Position numbers and translations under genes: made by a program. A DNA stretch of 22,255 bases from Chordibacter sp038110535. GTDB taxonomy: Bacteria > Verrucomicrobiota > Verrucomicrobiia > Opitutales > Seribacteraceae. The notes under the pieces are model-generated. The model was not told the origin of the DNA. It saw only the letters and a list, made by a program, of their open reading frames with translations, and ran no database searches. Shown here piece after piece: positions 1 through 8,706 of this stretch; positions within the stretch are counted from its first letter, which is position 1; the number at the start of each line of letters is the position of its first letter. The stretch lies in NCBI GenBank assembly GCA_038110535.1, contig JAYNJW010000031.1:1-22255 (forward strand). The letters run 5' to 3'.

Positions 1-1
1 A

Positions 2-67
2 GAGCGTGTGCATGATTCTATTTCCAATCTCGCAGGCAGGTTGCGCCAAAAGCAAGAAACTACCTGA
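2..67 (+). CDS. Possible C-terminal tail of an upstream gene (partial)
   Basis: An open frame enters from the left edge and ends at TGA 65-67, giving 21 residues rich in Arg, Gln and Lys that resemble an amphipathic C-terminal helix. The frame starting at base 1 closes within 15 nt. The frame starting at base 3 also stays open to 74 but gives a less protein-like peptide. Too short to assign to a family; a chance frame is quite possible. Confidence 0.25.
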   Translation, partial: ERVHDSISNLAGRLRQKQETT

Positions 68-107
68 ATCCTAATATTTTCTGTCCATCACCTAAGTTTT
101 CCTCGAA

Positions 108-137
108 TTGAACCGAGGGAAACATTCAGTTTATTAT
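108..137 (+). promoter_or_regulatory. Possible sigma70-like promoter ahead of the ABC flippase gene
   Basis: TTGAAC (108-113) and TATTAT (132-137) are 18 nt apart, matching the -35 and -10 consensus at 4/6 and 5/6 positions. Transcription would begin near 144, on top of the TTG start at 143, so the mRNA would be leaderless, or this is a chance match in AT-rich DNA. The 1-142 stretch is the longest run without a convincing complete gene, and I see no terminator hairpin in it. Confidence 0.2.
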
Positions 138-142
138 AAAAA

Positions 143-1885
143 TTGAGTAAGCCTTTTTGTGCATTTAGGGTTCTAAGCCCAAAAGCAAAAAGAAGAATGA
201 TTCTTCTTTTTCCAGTTATTCTCATCGGCATATTTTTGGAAACCTTGAGCGTGGGAATGGTAGTTCCTGCACTTGGAATTTTGATGAGTGAATCATATTT
301 TGAAGAAATTCCCGCCCTGCTACCTTACCTCGCATATCTTGGTCATCCAACTCACCAGGAGCTTATTATTATCGGGCTTTCGGCATTGGCCGGTTCTTTT
401 CTTCTGAAAAATTTATTTCTCTTTTTTCAGATCCATTGTCAGGGGACATTTGTTTACAGTGCACAGAGAGAAATCGCACTTGAGCTCTTCAGAAACTATT
501 TACATAGGGGCTATCTTTTTCATCTTCAAACGAACAGTGCTACCTTAATTCGTAATTTAACCAGTGAGGTGATCTCTTACTGCAGTTTTTTTCTTATGCC
601 ATTTTTAAACCTTCTTACTGAAGGGTTGGTCATCTTAGCAATATTGAGTTTAATCTTATGGGTAGAGCCCAAGGGCACCATGGTGTTAGCATTAATTTTG
701 GGAATTTTAATTTTTGTATTCGTCAGAACAACCAACAAGGTAGTGGGCAGGTGGGGAAAAAAAAGAATTGAGGCAGAAGAGCAAAAAATAAAGCATTTGC
801 AACAAGGCTTTGGAGGAATCAAAGAAATTTTACTAACGGGTAAAATTGAGCATTTTCTTAGAAGGTATCATCGACCAAATCAAGTATCTGGATTAATGAA
901 TAAGCGGGAGTATATTTTCCAATATGTTCCCAAACTCGGGGTTGAGGTAATCGCAATTTTTGGATTAGTATGTATGTGCTTCTTTATGGTCATGCAGGGC
1001 AAACCACATCAAGAGGTGACGCATATGCTTGGGCTAATGGCAACTGCTGGCTTCCGGATGATTCCGAGTTTCAGCAGGATTCTAAATAACCTACAATCGA
1101 TTCGATATGGATGGTCAAGCGTGGATACTTTGGCTAAGGAATTCGGAGATTATCCAGATGATTACAGAAGCCATCAATCTAAGACTGACAATATTCCGGA
1201 AGATGCTGAGCTGTCCTTTTTGAAGGAGGTTGAGTTAGCTAATATTTCCTTCTCCTACCCCGAAAGTAGTACGGATATTGTGAGCCGTATTAATCTGACT
1301 ATTCCCAAGGGGGCAGTTGTAGGTATGGATGGAGAAAGTGGTTCAGGAAAAAGCACGATTATTAATTTACTGCTAGGATTAATTGAGCCAAGTGATGGAG
1401 TGCTTAAGGTCGATGGACAAAAACTGGTGGGTGCCAAAATTAATCAGTGGCAAAAAATGATAGGGTATGTGCCGCAGGAAATATACCTGCTTGATGATAC
1501 GATTCGCAGAAATATCGCTTTTGGCTTCGATGACTCCGATGTAAATGATGATCGTGTTTTAGAGGTATTAAAAATTGCCCGGTTGGATGGTTTGATAGAA
1601 AAGACCAAAGATGGCTTAGAATTACTACTTGGTGAAAGAGGGACGAGACTGAGTGGCGGGCAACGGCAAAGAATTGGCATTGCCAGAGCTTTATACCACG
1701 ATCCTGAGATCATTATCCTTGATGAAGCGACAAGTGCCCTAGATCAAAAAACGGAAAATGAAATACTTGCCACCTTTGAGCCAATGATTGGCAAAAAAAC
1801 ATTTCTAATCGTCGCTCATCGACAAACCTCTTTGGAGATGTGTTCTAAGGTGTACCATCTTCGAGATGGTAAGTTGCTAAGCTAA
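143..1885 (+). CDS. ABC transporter (membrane + ATPase fused), lipid-linked glycan flippase, PglK/MsbA-like
   Basis: A 580-residue half-transporter, expected to act as an inner-membrane homodimer that uses ATP to flip a lipid-linked oligosaccharide. Residues about 15-335 are hydrophobic with several membrane spans. Residues about 365-580 are the ATPase: Walker A GESGSGKST at 397-405, signature LSGGQ at 503-507, Walker B ending in D527-E528, switch His559. The start is TTG: the N-terminal LSPKAKRR stretch just before the first span is typical of PglK-like proteins, which favours 143 over ATG 197. No Shine-Dalgarno sequence is visible. It is first in the run of same-strand glycan genes, 59 nt ahead of the epimerase. 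A drug or lipid exporter is possible from sequence alone; the locus argues for a glycan substrate. A second, Wzx-type flippase lies at 15547-17016. Confidence 0.85.
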   Translation: MSKPFCAFRVLSPKAKRRMILLFPVILIGIFLETLSVGMVVPALGILMSESYFEEIPALLPYLAYLGHPTHQELIIIGLSALAGSFLLKNLFLFFQIHCQGTFVYSAQREIALELFRNYLHRGYLFHLQTNSATLIRNLTSEVISYCSFFLMPFLNLLTEGLVILAILSLILWVEPKGTMVLALILGILIFVFVRTTNKVVGRWGKKRIEAEEQKIKHLQQGFGGIKEILLTGKIEHFLRRYHRPNQVSGLMNKREYIFQYVPKLGVEVIAIFGLVCMCFFMVMQGKPHQEVTHMLGLMATAGFRMIPSFSRILNNLQSIRYGWSSVDTLAKEFGDYPDDYRSHQSKTDNIPEDAELSFLKEVELANISFSYPESSTDIVSRINLTIPKGAVVGMDGESGSGKSTIINLLLGLIEPSDGVLKVDGQKLVGAKINQWQKMIGYVPQEIYLLDDTIRRNIAFGFDDSDVNDDRVLEVLKIARLDGLIEKTKDGLELLLGERGTRLSGGQRQRIGIARALYHDPEIIILDEATSALDQKTENEILATFEPMIGKKTFLIVAHRQTSLEMCSKVYHLRDGKLLS

Positions 1886-1944
1886 TGATTTTTTGCATAT
1901 TGTCCGTGACCATTTGATTTTAAACCGCTAATAAACTTAGGCTT

Positions 1945-2919
1945 ATGGAAATAGATGGTGCAAAAATTTTAGTTGTTGGAGGTGCTGGTTTTATTGGTAG
2001 CTTCGTCGTTTCGGAATTGCTCAAAACTAAAGTAGCTCAGGTAGTCGTATACGATAACTTCGCCCGTGGCAAAGAAAGCAATTTATCGAAAAGCCTGCAA
2101 GATCCACGCTGTCAGATTTATCCTAATGGTGGAGATGTCCGAGATATCGATACGCTCAACGATGCGATGCAAGGATGTGATGGGGTTATTCATCTTGCTG
2201 CGATGTGGCTGTTGCACTGTAAGGATTTTCCGAGAACGGCATTTCATGTAAATATAGAAGGAACATTTAATGTTTTGGAGGCTTGCGTGAAAAGTAAAGT
2301 AAAACGCCTAGTCTATTCCTCTTCAGCTTCGGTTTACGGGGATGCTGCCGAAGTGCCGATGACCGAGAACCATCCATTCAATAACAAAAACTTCTATGGA
2401 GCGACCAAGATAGCGGGCGAGGCGATGTGCCGGGCCTATTACGACCGGTATGGACTCAGTTATGTGGGGCTGAGATATATGAATGTTTATGGTCCCCACC
2501 AAGACCAAACTGCCGCTTATACAGGAGTAATCCCAATCATGCTCAATAAAATTGATGCCAATGAAGCACCAACCATTAACGGGGACGGTACCCAGGCCTA
2601 TGATTTTATCGATGTGGAAGATGTGGCACGTTGTAATGTTTGTGCATTGGAAGCCGAGGTGACGGACGAGTTTTACAATGTGGGCACCGGTGTGCAGACA
2701 AGCATTAAAGAGCTTTGCGATACCATATTGGATCTTAAGGATTCTGATTTAAAGGTTACCTACAATCCATATAGTGAGGACGATGCCAGACGGCTTGTGC
2801 AAAACCGTATCGGATGTCCCCAAAAAGCAGCCACCGACCTTGGCTTTAGTTATCAATATGATTTGAGAACGGGCCTTCAGCGTTTGATCGACTGGAGAAA
2901 ATCTAACGGTCCACATTAA
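1945..2919 (+). CDS. NAD-dependent nucleotide-sugar epimerase/dehydratase (extended SDR)
   Basis: A 324-residue extended short-chain dehydrogenase/reductase. Residues 12-18 read GGAGFIG, the NAD-binding Rossmann loop. The catalytic set is present: Ser cluster at 125-127 and Y151-x-x-x-K155. Members of this family epimerise, dehydrate or reduce NDP-sugars in the cytosol. Length and overall pattern fit UDP-glucose 4-epimerase-like or 4,6-dehydratase-like enzymes, but the exact reaction cannot be read from the motifs. The start is ATG, with no clear ribosome-binding site. The DegT aminotransferase begins 2 nt after its stop, so this enzyme may supply the keto sugar that is then aminated (inference). 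Confidence 0.85.
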   Translation: MEIDGAKILVVGGAGFIGSFVVSELLKTKVAQVVVYDNFARGKESNLSKSLQDPRCQIYPNGGDVRDIDTLNDAMQGCDGVIHLAAMWLLHCKDFPRTAFHVNIEGTFNVLEACVKSKVKRLVYSSSASVYGDAAEVPMTENHPFNNKNFYGATKIAGEAMCRAYYDRYGLSYVGLRYMNVYGPHQDQTAAYTGVIPIMLNKIDANEAPTINGDGTQAYDFIDVEDVARCNVCALEAEVTDEFYNVGTGVQTSIKELCDTILDLKDSDLKVTYNPYSEDDARRLVQNRIGCPQKAATDLGFSYQYDLRTGLQRLIDWRKSNGPH

Positions 2920-2921
2920 GA

Positions 2922-4094
2922 TTGAATATACCAATCGCTAGAACAAGTCTTCTAGACGCGGAAATTAATTCTGTCTTAGAACCTTTGCGGTCTGGTTGGC
3001 TTGTTCAAGGTGCAAAAGTCCGTGAGTTTGAGGAGAAATGGTCGGCTTTTACAGGCGCTCCTCATTCAATAGCGGTCACATCTTGTACCAGTGCACTACA
3101 TCTTTCTTTGATTGGCCTCGGCTTTGGTCCTGGAGACGAAGCTATTGTTCCAGCATTTACTTGGATTTCAACCGCTAATGTGATTGAGCATCTTGGCGGA
3201 AAAGTAATTTTCTGCGATATTGACTTAAGCACCTTCAATATAAAAACTGATCAAATTGAGTCCAAGATTTCACCGAGGACGAAAGCAATCCTTCCCGTTC
3301 ATTTATTTGGTCCGCCGGCAGACTTAGATGATCTTTCAACTCTGGCTAAAAAGTACAATCTTATTGTGGTCGAGGATGCAGCCTGTGGGTTTGGCTCGGT
3401 CTACAAAGGTCAACATGTTGGAACTTTTGGAGATACTGGTTGCTTTAGTTTTCATCCCAGAAAAGCAATAACCACGGGCGAGGGTGGAATGATTACAACC
3501 AAGGATGCCAAATTGGCTGATAAACTAAGACGGTTGCGAGATCATGGTGCGGCCATGACGGACCTGCAAAGACATCTAGGTTCAAAGCCTTACCTGCTGT
3601 CTGATCATCCAGATGCAGGTTACAACCAAAGAATGACAGATATTCAAGCAGTTCTTGGTTCATCACAGATGGAAAGAGCTCAAGAAATAGTTTCCGAGAG
3701 AAGAAAATTGGCGAAAAAATATGACGATGCTTTTGCGTCGGTTGAATGGTTGCAAACACCCAGTCATATATCCGGATGTAGCCATGGATATCAGAGCTAT
3801 CCATGCTTGTTTAGGGCCAGCGAAATCAACGCTTCTTTAATAACTCCTATCAATGAATCGAGGAATGCATGGATGGATGAACTGCAAAATATGGGTATAT
3901 CTACGAGACCTGCCACTCATGCGGTACATATGCTCTCTTATTACAGGAAAAAATACCTGCTTGATCCCGAAAATTTTCCAAATGCTTATGCTGCGGACCA
4001 GTGCAGCATTTCACTTCCTTTGTTTCATGGAATGACGGAAGACGAGCAAAATTTTGTAATTGAAAAAGTATTGAACTCTAAACACCTGAGCTGA
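2922..4094 (+). CDS. DegT/DnrJ/EryC1/StrS-family sugar aminotransferase
   Basis: A 390-residue PLP-dependent aminotransferase of the family that turns NDP-keto-sugars into amino sugars. The PLP-binding Lys is K181 in SFHPRKAITTGEGG, a hallmark stretch. The start is TTG 2922; the resulting N-terminus (MNIPIARTSL, followed by an LRSGWLVQG stretch) lines up with the usual family start, so the TTG start is well supported. Its stop TGA shares one base with the ATG of the asparagine-synthase-like gene (TGATG), indicating translational coupling. It probably makes the amino group later acetylated and amidinated by downstream genes. Substrate and regiochemistry (C2, C3 or C4) are unknown. Confidence 0.9.
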   Translation: MNIPIARTSLLDAEINSVLEPLRSGWLVQGAKVREFEEKWSAFTGAPHSIAVTSCTSALHLSLIGLGFGPGDEAIVPAFTWISTANVIEHLGGKVIFCDIDLSTFNIKTDQIESKISPRTKAILPVHLFGPPADLDDLSTLAKKYNLIVVEDAACGFGSVYKGQHVGTFGDTGCFSFHPRKAITTGEGGMITTKDAKLADKLRRLRDHGAAMTDLQRHLGSKPYLLSDHPDAGYNQRMTDIQAVLGSSQMERAQEIVSERRKLAKKYDDAFASVEWLQTPSHISGCSHGYQSYPCLFRASEINASLITPINESRNAWMDELQNMGISTRPATHAVHMLSYYRKKYLLDPENFPNAYAADQCSISLPLFHGMTEDEQNFVIEKVLNSKHLS

Positions 4095-5980
4095 TGTGTG
4101 GAATTGTTGGTCAGATAAACTTTGATGGTAGTCCGGTTTGTCCGGTTCTCTTAAAGAAGATGACGGATGTTATTTCTCATCGCGGACCCGATGGGGAAGG
4201 GCACTGGATAGAGGGTAATATCGGATTGGGTCATAGAAGACTTTCAATAATCGATCTGTCTCCAGCTGGAAATCAACCAATGGTTTCTGCCGATCAACGA
4301 TTTGTACTTTCCTACAATGGAGAAATTTACAATTTCAAGGAGTTACGAGAGGAATTGAAAGAGAAATCTTATTCTTTTCGTTCCCATACTGACTCAGAAG
4401 TTGTTATGAACGCACTCGCAGAATGGGGATCGGATGCCTTGCTTAAATTCAACGGTATGTTCGCTCTGGCTTTTTGGGATCGGAAAGAAAAGAGACTGCT
4501 GATTGCCAGAGACCGTTATGGGATTAAGCCCCTCTATTATCATTATAACCAAACATCGTTCACCTTTGCTTCCGAGCAAAAAGCGATACTTGAAGATTCC
4601 TCGATCCACCGGAGGATCAATAAGAGAGCCCTGCTGGAATACTTCACTTTTCAAAATATTTTTACTGACCAAACATTAACTGAAGGGGTTCATACTCTAC
4701 CTCCGGGGCATTTTGCATGGGTCGATCCCTCCCAAAAGCAATCCACGCTTCCCAAAAAAGCTTATTGGGATTTTCGCTTTCAAGAACCAGATAAACCTAC
4801 AGATGAAAGGGAGTATAGCGAGGAACTGGATCGTTTGTTTAGGCAGGCAGTACAGAGACAATTGGTTGGCGATGTTGAGCTTGGAGCATATTTAAGCGGG
4901 GGGATGGATTCTGGTTCGATTACGGCAATTGCCGCCCAATCCTTTCCCTACCTGAAATCCTTTACTTGTGGGTTTGATTTGAGTTCTGCATCTGGATTGG
5001 AGGCTTGTTTTGATGAAAGAAGGGTGGCGGAGTCACTCTCCTATGAATTTAAGACAGAACATTATGAAGTGGTTTTAAAATCTGGAGATATGGAACGATG
5101 CCTGCCCTCCTTAGTCTGGCATTTGGAAGAGCCAAGGGTCGGGCAAAGCTACCCTAATTTCTATGCTTCTAAACTTGCCAGTAAATTTGTTAAGGTAGTG
5201 TTGTCAGGAGCGGGAGGTGATGAATTATTTGCCGGTTATCCGTGGCGGTATTTTCGTATCTCTAATAGTGAGAACTTTGAGTCTTACATCGATAAGTACT
5301 ATCTTTATTGGCAGCGCTTAGTCAGTAATTCCGAACTTAAGAAAATATTTTCTCCCATATCCAATGAGGTGGGGGATGTATGGACGCGTGATATATTCAG
5401 GGATGTTTTTCTTACCCACGACCAATCCCTTGAATCTCCGGAAGACTACATCAATCATTCTCTTTATTTTGAATCCAAGACTTTTCTTCATGGTCTTCTC
5501 ACGGTTGAGGACAAATTGAGCATGGCTCATGGCTTGGAAAACAGGGTTCCCTTTCTTGACAATGATCTCGTTGACTTTGCTATGAAATGCCCAGTTTCTT
5601 TGAAACTTAAAAACTTTGAAGCAGGGATCCGTCTGGATGAAAATGTAGTTGGAGACAAACAAGCTCAATATTTTAGGCAAACCCAAGACGGTAAACAGAT
5701 ATTACGAAAAGTAATGGAAAAGATCATTCCCTCCGAGATCACGGATGCAAAAAAACAAGGCTTTTCTGGACCTGATGCGAGTTGGTTTAAAGGAGACAGT
5801 ATAGAGTTTGTAAAGCAGAAGCTTTTTTCTGATGACACCCGAATTTATTCTCTCTTGGATCGGCAATCAGTGCAGAATCTTGTTCATGAACACCTCAATG
5901 GTAAGATAAACCGAAGGCTCTTGATTTGGTCCTTATTAAACCTAGAAGTGATTCTTGAAACTGAAATGGTTACACTATGA
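4094..5980 (+). CDS. asnB: AsnB-type glutamine-dependent amidotransferase (asparagine synthase-like)
   Basis: A 628-residue two-domain enzyme. The N-terminal class II glutaminase has the nucleophile Cys2, exposed after removal of Met1, plus R49, N75-G76-E77 and D100. The C-terminal ATP-pyrophosphatase synthetase has the PP-loop SGGMDS at 268-273 and SGAGGDE at 371-377. All key residues of both sites are present, so it should hydrolyse glutamine and transfer ammonia to an adenylated carboxylate. In glycan loci such enzymes are proposed to amidate uronic acids (WbpS-like role); free asparagine synthesis is the alternative. It is coupled upstream (TGATG) and overlaps the next methyltransferase by ATGA. 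Its placement inside the glycan operon favours a carbohydrate or glycan-linked carboxylate acceptor (inference). Confidence 0.9.
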   Translation: MCGIVGQINFDGSPVCPVLLKKMTDVISHRGPDGEGHWIEGNIGLGHRRLSIIDLSPAGNQPMVSADQRFVLSYNGEIYNFKELREELKEKSYSFRSHTDSEVVMNALAEWGSDALLKFNGMFALAFWDRKEKRLLIARDRYGIKPLYYHYNQTSFTFASEQKAILEDSSIHRRINKRALLEYFTFQNIFTDQTLTEGVHTLPPGHFAWVDPSQKQSTLPKKAYWDFRFQEPDKPTDEREYSEELDRLFRQAVQRQLVGDVELGAYLSGGMDSGSITAIAAQSFPYLKSFTCGFDLSSASGLEACFDERRVAESLSYEFKTEHYEVVLKSGDMERCLPSLVWHLEEPRVGQSYPNFYASKLASKFVKVVLSGAGGDELFAGYPWRYFRISNSENFESYIDKYYLYWQRLVSNSELKKIFSPISNEVGDVWTRDIFRDVFLTHDQSLESPEDYINHSLYFESKTFLHGLLTVEDKLSMAHGLENRVPFLDNDLVDFAMKCPVSLKLKNFEAGIRLDENVVGDKQAQYFRQTQDGKQILRKVMEKIIPSEITDAKKQGFSGPDASWFKGDSIEFVKQKLFSDDTRIYSLLDRQSVQNLVHEHLNGKINRRLLIWSLLNLEVILETEMVTL

Positions 5981-6972
5981 TCAATCGAGACGAAGCCTAT
6001 TCCTTGTGGGAAAAAATTACGGGAAGTACATTTCATCCTGAGAAGTTGGAAAACTTTATGACTTTAGCGGCTTTCGGGACTGCGGATTCTGAGAAACAAA
6101 CAAACGAGGTTTTTAGTGATAAGTGGGGAGAGTACGAACAATCAAAAAACAAGGAAACCTGGTACCAGATGCAAAGGGACTGGTACCTTAAACTTTATGG
6201 GTTTTCTACAGTGGATGATTTATCTAATTTTCTAAATTCCCAAGAGGTCATTTTCGATGCAGGTTGTGGTTTAGGGTACAAAACAGCATGGTTTGCTTCC
6301 TTAGCTCCAGATTCGCTGGTCATTGGTATTGATTTTTCAGATGCGGTTAGAATTGCAGCCCGAAATTACCAAACAGTTCCCAATATGCTTTTTGCTCAGG
6401 GGGATATAGCCGATACCCCTTTTGCAAGTGATTCGATCAATTATGTAAGTTGTGATCAAGTAATCATGCACACCGAGGATCCGGATAAAACCTTTCGTGA
6501 GTTGGTTCGAATAACAGAACCTCAAAGAGGTGAATTTGCCTGTTATTTTTACGCCCAAAAAGCCTTACCCAGAGAGTTACTCGATGAGCATTTCCGCTCG
6601 GCTTGTAAAAAAATGAGCCGAGAGGAACTGTGGGAAATGTCCAAGCAGCTTACTGTCCTTGGAAAAAACCTCAGCGAACTCAATCAGTCCGTTGAGATTC
6701 CAGATATCCCGGCCCTTGGCATTGAGGGAGGGACCTATGATTTACAGAGGTTTATTTATTGGAATCTTTTAAAATGTTTCTGGAATGAGGAATTGGGCGA
6801 GGAGACCTCAGTTGTGACGAATTATGATTGGTACAGCCCAAGCAATGCGAGGAGATATTCCGAAAATGAAATCCAGCAACTCATTGAGGAAAATTCAATG
6901 GCAACGAGGTATTTTCATAAGGAGGAAGCCTGTTACAGCGGCCGGTTTGCTAAACTTTCTGTTAATGATTAA
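5977..6972 (+). CDS. SAM-dependent methyltransferase (class I)
   Basis: A 331-residue protein with a class I methyltransferase core at about 90-195. Motif I (VIFDAGCGLG, 91-100) binds SAM, an acidic residue follows in VIGIDF (115-120), and a GDIADTPF stretch at 142-149 fits motif II. About 80 residues precede the core and about 135 follow, the latter rich in aromatic and acidic residues; these may form the acceptor site. The start ATG overlaps the end of the asnB-like gene by 4 nt, and the end overlaps the next acyltransferase by 8 nt, so the three are likely co-translated. O- or N-methylation of a sugar or sugar substituent is probable; the acceptor is unknown. Confidence 0.8.
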   Translation: MINRDEAYSLWEKITGSTFHPEKLENFMTLAAFGTADSEKQTNEVFSDKWGEYEQSKNKETWYQMQRDWYLKLYGFSTVDDLSNFLNSQEVIFDAGCGLGYKTAWFASLAPDSLVIGIDFSDAVRIAARNYQTVPNMLFAQGDIADTPFASDSINYVSCDQVIMHTEDPDKTFRELVRITEPQRGEFACYFYAQKALPRELLDEHFRSACKKMSREELWEMSKQLTVLGKNLSELNQSVEIPDIPALGIEGGTYDLQRFIYWNLLKCFWNEELGEETSVVTNYDWYSPSNARRYSENEIQQLIEENSMATRYFHKEEACYSGRFAKLSVND

Positions 6973-7504
6973 GGGCACCGACAAGGAACAACTTGGTCCT
7001 CTGGAGGATCTTTACCAAAAAATAAAAAAAATTTGGTCGGTTCTTCGCAGCCAGAAAAACCGTCAATGGAATCGTACGCTTCCTTTTGGTGAATATTTTG
7101 TTGATCGTTGGGAAAAAGCCAGTGATTTAGGCTTTGGCAAAGGTACGAGTATTTACGACTCCGCGGTTGTCATCGGAGAGGTCCAGGTAGGTGAAAATAC
7201 CTGGATTGGGCCAAATGTTATCCTTGATGGGTCGGGAGGATTAGTCGTTGGAGATTGGTGCTCAATCGCTGCGGGTGTACAAATTTATTCCCATGATTCA
7301 GTAAACTGGGCCGTCAGTGGGGGCACCGAAAAAATAGAAAGAATGCCCACCAGGATTGGTTCACGATGCTATTTAGGTCCCAATGTTATCGTAGCAAAGG
7401 GAGTAACCATTGGAGATGGAACAAAGATTGGAGCAAATAGCGTGGTGCTCAATGATATTCCTCCAAACTCCAAGGCTTTTGGTAACCCCTGTAAAATTTC
7501 TTAA
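6965..7504 (+). CDS. Left-handed beta-helix acyltransferase (hexapeptide repeat, sugar O/N-acetyltransferase)
   Basis: A 179-residue protein built from hexapeptide repeats ([LIV]-G-x4) between about residues 62 and 165, for example IGEVQVGENTWIG and the IGDGTKIG stretch. It resembles trimeric acetyltransferases of the WbbJ/maltose acetyltransferase type that use acetyl-CoA. H110 in YSHDS is the likely catalytic base. A longer open frame begins at ATG 6824, but that would overlap the methyltransferase by about 150 nt and add non-repeat sequence. ATG 6965, overlapping the upstream TAA by 8 nt, is the better start. Probably it acetylates an amino or hydroxyl group of the sugar made here; the acyl donor could be something other than acetyl-CoA. 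Confidence 0.85.
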   Translation: MIKGTDKEQLGPLEDLYQKIKKIWSVLRSQKNRQWNRTLPFGEYFVDRWEKASDLGFGKGTSIYDSAVVIGEVQVGENTWIGPNVILDGSGGLVVGDWCSIAAGVQIYSHDSVNWAVSGGTEKIERMPTRIGSRCYLGPNVIVAKGVTIGDGTKIGANSVVLNDIPPNSKAFGNPCKIS

Positions 7505-7530
7505 GGATTTCTTTTCGTCTGCACAATTTA

Positions 7531-8700
7531 TTGAACGAGGATATTTCTAAGGAAAATCTTCAAATATGTTCTCGTTGCATTTATGACGAGCGGGTTTCAG
7601 CCATCTGTTTTGATAAGGAAGGGGTATGCAATTACTGCAAACAAATTGATGAACTTTGTGAGATTTATGGTACCGGTCAACCCAAAGGACAAGAAAACCT
7701 CAGCAAAATTTTTCAGGAAATAAAACGGAGTGGAAAAGGGAAAAAGTACGATTGTGTGGTTGGGGTTAGTGGCGGTACGGATTCTTCTTACATGCTTACT
7801 TTGGCAAAGAAAGAAGGCTTGCGACCTCTGGCTGTACACTACGACAATACATGGAACACATCGACTGCGACCCAAAATATCCGCAAGGTGCTGGAAGGGT
7901 TGGGAGTTGATCTCTACACTCATGTGGTAGACAACAAAGAGGCCGATGACATCTTCCGCTCCTTTTTTCTTGCTGGTGTGGCTGAGATTGAAGCTGCGAC
8001 TGATTTGGCTCTTGCAGAAACTATTTATCGAGCCGCTTGGAAGCACGGCATAAAATATGTACTGGAGGGACATTCCTTCATCACGGAAGGAATTACTCCA
8101 GTGGGCAGAAACTACTTTGACGGGAAGTATATTAAATCGATCCACCAACGGTATGGGAAACTTCCAATGCGTACATACCCGCTAATGAGTTTTTCGAGGT
8201 TTATGTGGTGGTCTTGTGTGGCAAGAATCAAAAAGATAAGGCCCTTTTGGTATATTGAATATGATAAAGAAAAAGCCAGGGCTTACTTGGAGAAAGAATT
8301 TGGATGGCATTATTACGGTGGTCATCATTTGGAAAATCGAATGACTGCTTTTTTTCACGGTATTTATGCTCCAGAAAAATTTGGCATGGATTTCCGGAAT
8401 AACACTTTAGCTGCTCAAGCAAGATTGGGTAAAATCAGCCGTGAAGAAGCATGGCTTTCCTACTGCAAACCTCCGCATATTGAACGCTCATTACTTGAAT
8501 ATTTTCTCAAGCGATTAAAAGTTTCCAAGAAAGAATATGAGGAAATTATGAGGCAGTCTCCCAAATCCTGGCAAGATTTCCCAACTTACAAGAAAAGGTT
8601 TGAATTATTGCGGCCCCTGTTTGGACTTTTGGCCAAAGCGAATCTTGTTCCAATGAGTTTTTACTTAAAGTATTGCTTTGCCAGTACAGCAAAGAATTAA
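7531..8700 (+). CDS. wbuX: N-acetyl sugar amidotransferase, WbuX/WbpG/PseA family
   Basis: A 389-residue ATP-pyrophosphatase-type amidotransferase. Members activate an N-acetyl group on a nucleotide sugar with ATP and add ammonia, forming an acetamidino group. The PP-loop is SGGTDS at 80-85. Two N-terminal Cys pairs, C13/C16 (CSRC) and C33/C36 (CNYC), look like a zinc site typical of the family. The start is TTG 7531, with CxxC placed as expected near the N-terminus; there is no Shine-Dalgarno sequence. The HisH-like glutaminase follows after 6 nt. The HisF-like partner is displaced to 10816 by two inserted genes. Known relatives act on 2,3-diamino sugars or on pseudaminic/legionaminic acid precursors; which sugar is used here is not visible. 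Confidence 0.9.
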   Translation: MNEDISKENLQICSRCIYDERVSAICFDKEGVCNYCKQIDELCEIYGTGQPKGQENLSKIFQEIKRSGKGKKYDCVVGVSGGTDSSYMLTLAKKEGLRPLAVHYDNTWNTSTATQNIRKVLEGLGVDLYTHVVDNKEADDIFRSFFLAGVAEIEAATDLALAETIYRAAWKHGIKYVLEGHSFITEGITPVGRNYFDGKYIKSIHQRYGKLPMRTYPLMSFSRFMWWSCVARIKKIRPFWYIEYDKEKARAYLEKEFGWHYYGGHHLENRMTAFFHGIYAPEKFGMDFRNNTLAAQARLGKISREEAWLSYCKPPHIERSLLEYFLKRLKVSKKEYEEIMRQSPKSWQDFPTYKKRFELLRPLFGLLAKANLVPMSFYLKYCFASTAKN

Positions 8701-8706
8701 AGTTCA

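Noticed and set aside
1886..1944. Possible terminator or promoter between the ABC gene and the epimerase gene
   Set aside because: The 59-nt spacer is AT-rich but shows no stable hairpin followed by a T-run and no convincing -35/-10 pair.
6824..6964. Longer N-terminal extension of the hexapeptide acyltransferase from ATG 6824
   Set aside because: It would overlap the methyltransferase gene by about 150 nt and adds non-repeat, basic sequence typical of an out-of-frame reading; ATG 6965 gives a normal 8-nt overlap.
7597..8148. 183-codon open frame on the minus strand
   Set aside because: It lies fully inside the well-supported WbuX gene, has no recognisable motif, and no gene in the window is on the minus strand.
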